Shown: positions 12,951-16,597 of the stretch, piece by piece
Position numbering within the stretch: position 1 is the first letter of the stretch
How the letters are laid out: each line of letters starts with the position of its first letter
NCBI GenBank assembly: GCA_903827345.1
Contig: CAIKID010000168.1
Coordinates: 1 to 16,597, forward strand
DNA from: an uncultured Actinomycetes bacterium
Lineage (GTDB): Bacteria > Actinomycetota > Actinomycetes > Nanopelagicales > Nanopelagicaceae
Length of the DNA stretch: 16,597 bases
Direction of reading: 5' to 3'
The notes under the pieces: model-generated
Seen by the model: the letters and a program-made list of their open reading frames with translations, nothing else
Told to the model about the DNA's origin: nothing
Databases searched by the model: none
Program-made: the position numbers and the translations under genes

Positions 12951-15319
12951 GTACACCTGCCGAACGTTATGCGGCAGCTCAGTTAAGAAATTCATTCAAG
13001 GCAACGAACGAATTTGCGGCGAAATTTGATTTCCCACTCGATGACTTCCAAATAAGTGGTTGCCACTCCCTAGAGGCTGGCAGGGGAGTGCTTGTCGCTG
13101 CTCCCACCGGAGCGGGTAAGACCGTAGTCGGGGAGTTCGCGGCATTTCTCGCGATGAGCCAAGGTAAGAAATGTTTTTACACTGCGCCGATTAAAGCCTT
13201 GTCCAACCAGAAATTTTCGGATTTCAAAGAGATGTTCGGAGAAGCGAATGTTGGTCTTCTCACGGGTGATACCAGCATCAATTCTGAGGCCAATATCGTC
13301 GTAATGACGACTGAAGTTCTGCGAAATATGATCTACGCGGATTCGCGAACTCTCAACAACCTGCAGTTCGTCGTCATGGATGAAGTTCATTACCTCGCCG
13401 ATAAGTTTCGCGGTGCCGTTTGGGAAGAGATCTTGATCCATCTTCCAGAAAGCACTCAAGTAGCCTCCCTCTCCGCAACGGTTTCGAATGCTGAGGAGTT
13501 CGGCGATTGGCTCAATGAGGTTCGCGGAAACACCGATGTCATCGTCTCGGAGACTCGTCCGGTTCCGCTCTATCAACACGTACTCTTCCATAATCGCCTC
13601 TTGGATCTCTTTGTCGACGATGGACGGGTCAATCCAGAGATCGTGCGGCTGGAAAAGGAGAGCTACCGCAATGCGCGTGCTGCATCAGGCGCCCACAAGG
13701 GTCGCAACTCGGGATGGAATGACCGGGGCCCACAGGTAAAACAATTAGGACGAGCTGAAGTCATTGAGAAACTCGACCGTGAAGGTTTATTGCCGGCGAT
13801 TACATTTATCTTCTCGCGCAATGCCTGCTCCGCCGCGGTTCATCAGTGTTTGGTGGCGGGCATCCGCCTAACCAATGCCGAAGAGCGCAGCATCATTCGT
13901 GAAATTGCCTTCCGAGCTACTTCTAATATTCCCGAGGAAGATCTTGTAGTTCTGGGATTCGCAGAATGGCTCGATGGATTGGAGCGCGGAATCGCTGCGC
14001 ACCACGCTGGTCTCCTTCCCGCTTTTAAAGAGACTGTCGAAGAACTATTTCAACGGGGTCTTGTGAAGTGCGTCTTTGCTACCGAGACTCTGGCACTCGG
14101 AATCAATATGCCTGCTCGTACCGTAGTTCTAGAGAAGCTTGTGAAATGGAATGGCGAGGCGCACGTTGCTATCTCTCCCGGTGAGTTCACTCAATTAACC
14201 GGTCGCGCTGGTCGGCGTGGCATTGACGTTGAAGGTAACGCAGTAATTCTGTGGAGCAAAGAGATTGATTCAGGTTCTGTCGCTGGTTTGGCATCCACTC
14301 GTACCTATCCGCTCAAGAGTAGTTTCAAACCGACATACAACATGACGATTAATTTGATCTCGCGATTTGGAAGCGTAAGCGCGCGTGAGTCGCTGGAGTC
14401 ATCTTTCGCGCAATATCAAGCCGACAAGGCAGTGGTTGGGCTAGCCCGACAAATTAAGAGAAATCACAATGCAATCGCAGAACTGCGCGAAACGATGATC
14501 TGTCATGCTGGAGATTTTGAGGAGTACGCCGAGATTCGTTCTGACATTAAGGCGGTAGAGAAATCTTTTGCAAAGCTCACCAAAGCTAAGAGAGTGTTGG
14601 CCGAGGATGAACTTATTGCTGCCCGCAAGGCGCTGCGATCTCATCCCTGCCATTCGTGCGGCGATAGAGAGTCCCACTCACGCATTGCCGAAAGAGTAGA
14701 TCGACTGGTTCGTGAAACTCGAGGGCTTGAGGAACGCGTGAGTACCCGTACCGATCTCATAGCAAAGCGCTTCGACAAGGTCCAAATCATGTTAGAGCGT
14801 TCGGGTTATCTCAAGAATGGCTTGATAACCGAGTGGGGCACTCTCTTAGCAAAGATTTATGGTGAGACAGATCTTCTCATAGCAGAACTCATTAAGCGCG
14901 GTAGTTTCGATACCCTCAATGGACCAGAGATGGTTTCAGTTCTCTCAGCGCTCGTCTTTGAAGCGCGCCGCGATGAATCTCCAAAAATTCCCAAGGGCGC
15001 TGTTGAGGAGTCACTCAATGACCTCATCCACCAATGGTCGATTATCCATAGTAATGAGATCGAGATTGGTCTGGAGCCAATGCGAGAACCGGATCTAGCT
15101 TTCTGCTGGGTCTCATACCGCTGGGCAAGTGGTCATTCACTGGGAGCCATTCTCAAGGGCACCGAATTAACTGTCGGAGATTTCGTCCGTTCCATGAAGC
15201 AAATTATTGATTTATTGCGTCAGATTGGAAATGCATCACCCCATTTGGTGCAAACTGTTGAGAATGCGCTAAAACGTATTGACCGTGGAATTATTTCTTA
15301 TGCAGGTATCGTCGGATGA
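12947..15319 (+). CDS. helY: Ski2/Mtr4-like DEVH-box helicase HelY
   Basis: HelY is a superfamily 2 ATP-dependent RNA/DNA helicase of 790 residues (mycobacterial HelY is about 900). Domain 1 has Walker A APTGAGKTVV (52-61), motif Ia YTAPIKALSNQK, MTTEVLRNM (120-128), the DEVH box (VVMDEVHYLAD, 142-152) and SLSATVS (174-180). Domain 2 has TFIFSRNAC (286-294), GIAAHHAGLLP, CVFATETLALGINMPARTVV and QLTGRAGRRG (416-425). After a winged helix comes a family-specific segment with CHAGDFEEY (Cys519) and HPCHSCGDRESH (Cys568/Cys571), possibly a metal site, then a DSHCT domain to the C-terminus. It lies between a lipid kinase and a 5' nuclease, with ATGA overlaps at both ends. A role in RNA surveillance or structured nucleic acid processing is likely but unproven. 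Confidence 0.94.
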   Translation: MSTPAERYAAAQLRNSFKATNEFAAKFDFPLDDFQISGCHSLEAGRGVLVAAPTGAGKTVVGEFAAFLAMSQGKKCFYTAPIKALSNQKFSDFKEMFGEANVGLLTGDTSINSEANIVVMTTEVLRNMIYADSRTLNNLQFVVMDEVHYLADKFRGAVWEEILIHLPESTQVASLSATVSNAEEFGDWLNEVRGNTDVIVSETRPVPLYQHVLFHNRLLDLFVDDGRVNPEIVRLEKESYRNARAASGAHKGRNSGWNDRGPQVKQLGRAEVIEKLDREGLLPAITFIFSRNACSAAVHQCLVAGIRLTNAEERSIIREIAFRATSNIPEEDLVVLGFAEWLDGLERGIAAHHAGLLPAFKETVEELFQRGLVKCVFATETLALGINMPARTVVLEKLVKWNGEAHVAISPGEFTQLTGRAGRRGIDVEGNAVILWSKEIDSGSVAGLASTRTYPLKSSFKPTYNMTINLISRFGSVSARESLESSFAQYQADKAVVGLARQIKRNHNAIAELRETMICHAGDFEEYAEIRSDIKAVEKSFAKLTKAKRVLAEDELIAARKALRSHPCHSCGDRESHSRIAERVDRLVRETRGLEERVSTRTDLIAKRFDKVQIMLERSGYLKNGLITEWGTLLAKIYGETDLLIAELIKRGSFDTLNGPEMVSVLSALVFEARRDESPKIPKGAVEESLNDLIHQWSIIHSNEIEIGLEPMREPDLAFCWVSYRWASGHSLGAILKGTELTVGDFVRSMKQIIDLLRQIGNASPHLVQTVENALKRIDRGIISYAGIVG

Positions 15320-16215
15320 CGCTCTTACTTCTCGATAGCGCCTCGCTCTGGTATCGGGCATTCTACGGAATGCCAGATACTCTACTTTCACCCAGCGGTG
15401 AACCGGTCAACGCCATCAAGGGCTTTCTTGATATGTCAGCGCGATTAATTAATCAGTACCAGCCTTCTCGTCTGGTTGCATGTCTTGAAGGAGATTGGCG
15501 TCCAAGTTGGCGCGTAGAACTATTTCCTGGGTATAAGGCCAATCGCGTTGATGAGAGCGGCGAAGAGGAAGAGCCAGATACGCTGGCACCACAGATTCCA
15601 ATTCTCCTGGATATTTTGGAGGCCTTTGGAATCCCCATGGTCGGTGTAGATGATTACGAAGCCGATGACATTATGGCGACATTCAGCGTCAAAGAGCGAG
15701 GTCCTACATTTGTAGCAACGGGCGACCGCGATCTCTTTCAGTTGGTAGATGACAAACGACGCGTGAAAATTGTTTATCTTGCTAAAGGAATCGCGAATCA
15801 TGATCTCGTTGATAGAGCGTGGATCAAAAATAGATACGAGATACCGGGGGATAGGTACGCCCTCTTTGCAATGCTCCGTGGTGATGCATCTGACGGGCTG
15901 CCTGGTGTCAGGGGAATCGGTGAGAAAGGCGCTGCGCATATCGCAAATCACTTTGAGACGATTAAAGATGCGTTGGCAGCCGCACACGCAGCCGACGAGA
16001 AACTCACCCCAGCGCTCCGCAAGAAATTGATCGAGGGCTCAGATTATGTTGCTATCGCTCCGAAATTGGTGAATTGTGCCCTGGATGTACCCATTCCGTC
16101 GATGTCTATCGCTATGCCAACACGTCCCATTGATATGTCGCAGATCTGGCAGTATAAAGAGCAGTATGGACTCGGCACATCTATTGATCGCATGATTGCG
16201 GCACTCAATTGGTAG
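15316..16215 (+). CDS. fenA: FenA-like 5'-3' exonuclease / flap endonuclease
   Basis: This 299-residue stand-alone 5' nuclease is of the Pol I N-terminal-domain/FEN family; the mycobacterial counterpart (Rv2090/MSMEG_3883, FenA) also neighbours helY. LLLLDSASLWYRAFYG gives Asp7. PGYKANR lies in the DNA-contacting region. DYEADDIMAT gives Glu115, Asp117 and Asp118; TGDRDLFQLV gives Asp137 and Asp139; and RGDASDGLPGVRGIGEKGAAHI gives Asp190 and Asp193 plus the helix-3-turn-helix. Together these make up the two-metal acidic site. No polymerase domain follows, so this is not polA. The start ATG overlaps the helY stop (ATGA), and the next gene overlaps its end. It presumably removes 5' flaps or RNA primers in replication and repair. 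Confidence 0.92.
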   Translation: MTLLLLDSASLWYRAFYGMPDTLLSPSGEPVNAIKGFLDMSARLINQYQPSRLVACLEGDWRPSWRVELFPGYKANRVDESGEEEEPDTLAPQIPILLDILEAFGIPMVGVDDYEADDIMATFSVKERGPTFVATGDRDLFQLVDDKRRVKIVYLAKGIANHDLVDRAWIKNRYEIPGDRYALFAMLRGDASDGLPGVRGIGEKGAAHIANHFETIKDALAAAHAADEKLTPALRKKLIEGSDYVAIAPKLVNCALDVPIPSMSIAMPTRPIDMSQIWQYKEQYGLGTSIDRMIAALNW

Positions 16216-16597
16216 CTTCTAAGACTCTGGTCGTAGTTCCGACCTACAATGAAATCGCGAATATCAGCGATGTAATTCTCAGGTTGAAATCCGCTAGCGC
16301 CGATGTCGACATCCTTGTCGTTGATGATAATTCCCCCGATGGAACAGGTGCATTGGCAGATTCCCTTGTCGACTCGCGTACTCACGTATTGCACAGATCA
16401 GAGAAAGGTGGCTTAGGTCCGGCTTATCTCGCGGGGTTTACCTGGGGTTACGATCGCGGTTACGAGTATTTTGTGGAGATGGATGCAGATGGAAGCCATC
16501 AACCGGAGGAGATTTCCAGATTGCTCGCAGCCGCCCCAGGCCATGATTTGGTCTTGGGAACTCGCTGGATGCCGGGTGGTCTAGTCCTCAACTGGCC
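16209..16597 (+). CDS. ppm1: Polyprenol-phosphate mannose synthase (GT2 family), N-terminal part
   Basis: The frame runs off the window end with 129 residues seen. It is a family-2 glycosyltransferase that moves mannose from GDP-mannose to polyprenyl phosphate at the membrane, supplying the donor for extracytoplasmic mannosylation. TLVVVPTYNEIANI opens the nucleotide-binding fold. LVVDDNSPDGTG has Asp39-Asp40, EKGGLGPAYLAGF is typical of the DPM1 group, and FVEMDADGSHQPE contains the catalytic metal-binding Asp92-x-Asp94. LVLGTRWMPGG matches the GSRYxxGG-type segment. The only in-frame start candidate before these motifs is TTG at 16209, overlapping the exonuclease stop by 7 bases. Whether an acyltransferase domain is fused cannot be seen. 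Another DPM-like GT2 transferase is the alternative. Confidence 0.88.
   Translation, partial: MVASKTLVVVPTYNEIANISDVILRLKSASADVDILVVDDNSPDGTGALADSLVDSRTHVLHRSEKGGLGPAYLAGFTWGYDRGYEYFVEMDADGSHQPEEISRLLAAAPGHDLVLGTRWMPGGLVLNW

Noticed and set aside
1..16597. CRISPR arrays, insertion sequences, prophage, toxin-antitoxin or defence genes
   Set aside because: There are no tandem repeats with spacers, no transposase or integrase motifs and no terminal repeats. All long frames are explained by housekeeping families in conserved actinobacterial order.

Overview
The window looks like a chromosomal segment of a streamlined, moderate-GC (about half G+C by eye) actinobacterium. The markers are mycothiol ligase (MshC), the PafB/PafC pair, a HelY-type helicase, a DUF3090 protein with its SCO1664-type partner, and a TrmI tRNA methyltransferase. 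The gene order matches the block that runs from mshC to helY in Streptomyces and Mycobacterium. Very short spacers, abutting convergent genes, near-leaderless starts and modest GC suggest a small-genome aquatic lineage such as the acI/Nanopelagicales group. That placement is inference; the phylum-level call is firm.

Layout. (1) 1-3803: the tail of a DUF554 membrane protein; a zinc alcohol dehydrogenase (minus strand); tRNA-Leu(GAG) (minus); an M20 metallopeptidase (plus); and an aldo/keto reductase (minus). These look like individually transcribed metabolic genes. (2) 3852-8645: one plus-strand run of histidine phosphatase, DUF3090 protein, SCO1664-like kinase-fold protein, mshC, HAD hydrolase and trmI. 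The first three are stop/start-overlapped and lie directly upstream of the mycothiol ligase. (3) 8638-9156: a secreted FKBP-type prolyl isomerase on the minus strand. (4) 9224-16597: a second plus-strand run of pafB, pafC, tatA, tatC, a diacylglycerol-kinase-family lipid kinase, helY, a FenA-like 5'-3' exonuclease and the start of a polyprenol-phosphate mannose synthase. Most of its junctions are 4- to 7-base overlaps.

How the genes fit together. Region 2 couples a probable kinase/phosphatase pair of unknown substrate to mycothiol synthesis and tRNA m1A58 modification. Region 4 combines a DNA-damage transcription regulator (PafBC), nucleic-acid enzymes (HelY, FenA) and envelope functions (Tat export, lipid phosphorylation, mannosyl donor synthesis). 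In many relatives the Pup-proteasome genes (mpa/arc, dop, pup, prcBA, pafA) lie between trmI and pafB. Here only the FKBP gene remains between them.

I see no mobile element, CRISPR array, rRNA or prophage. No gene-free stretch exceeds about 250 bases; the longest, 1285-1535, contains the tRNA. The most rewarding targets are the uncharacterised phosphatase/DUF3090/kinase trio beside mshC and the missing proteasome locus.
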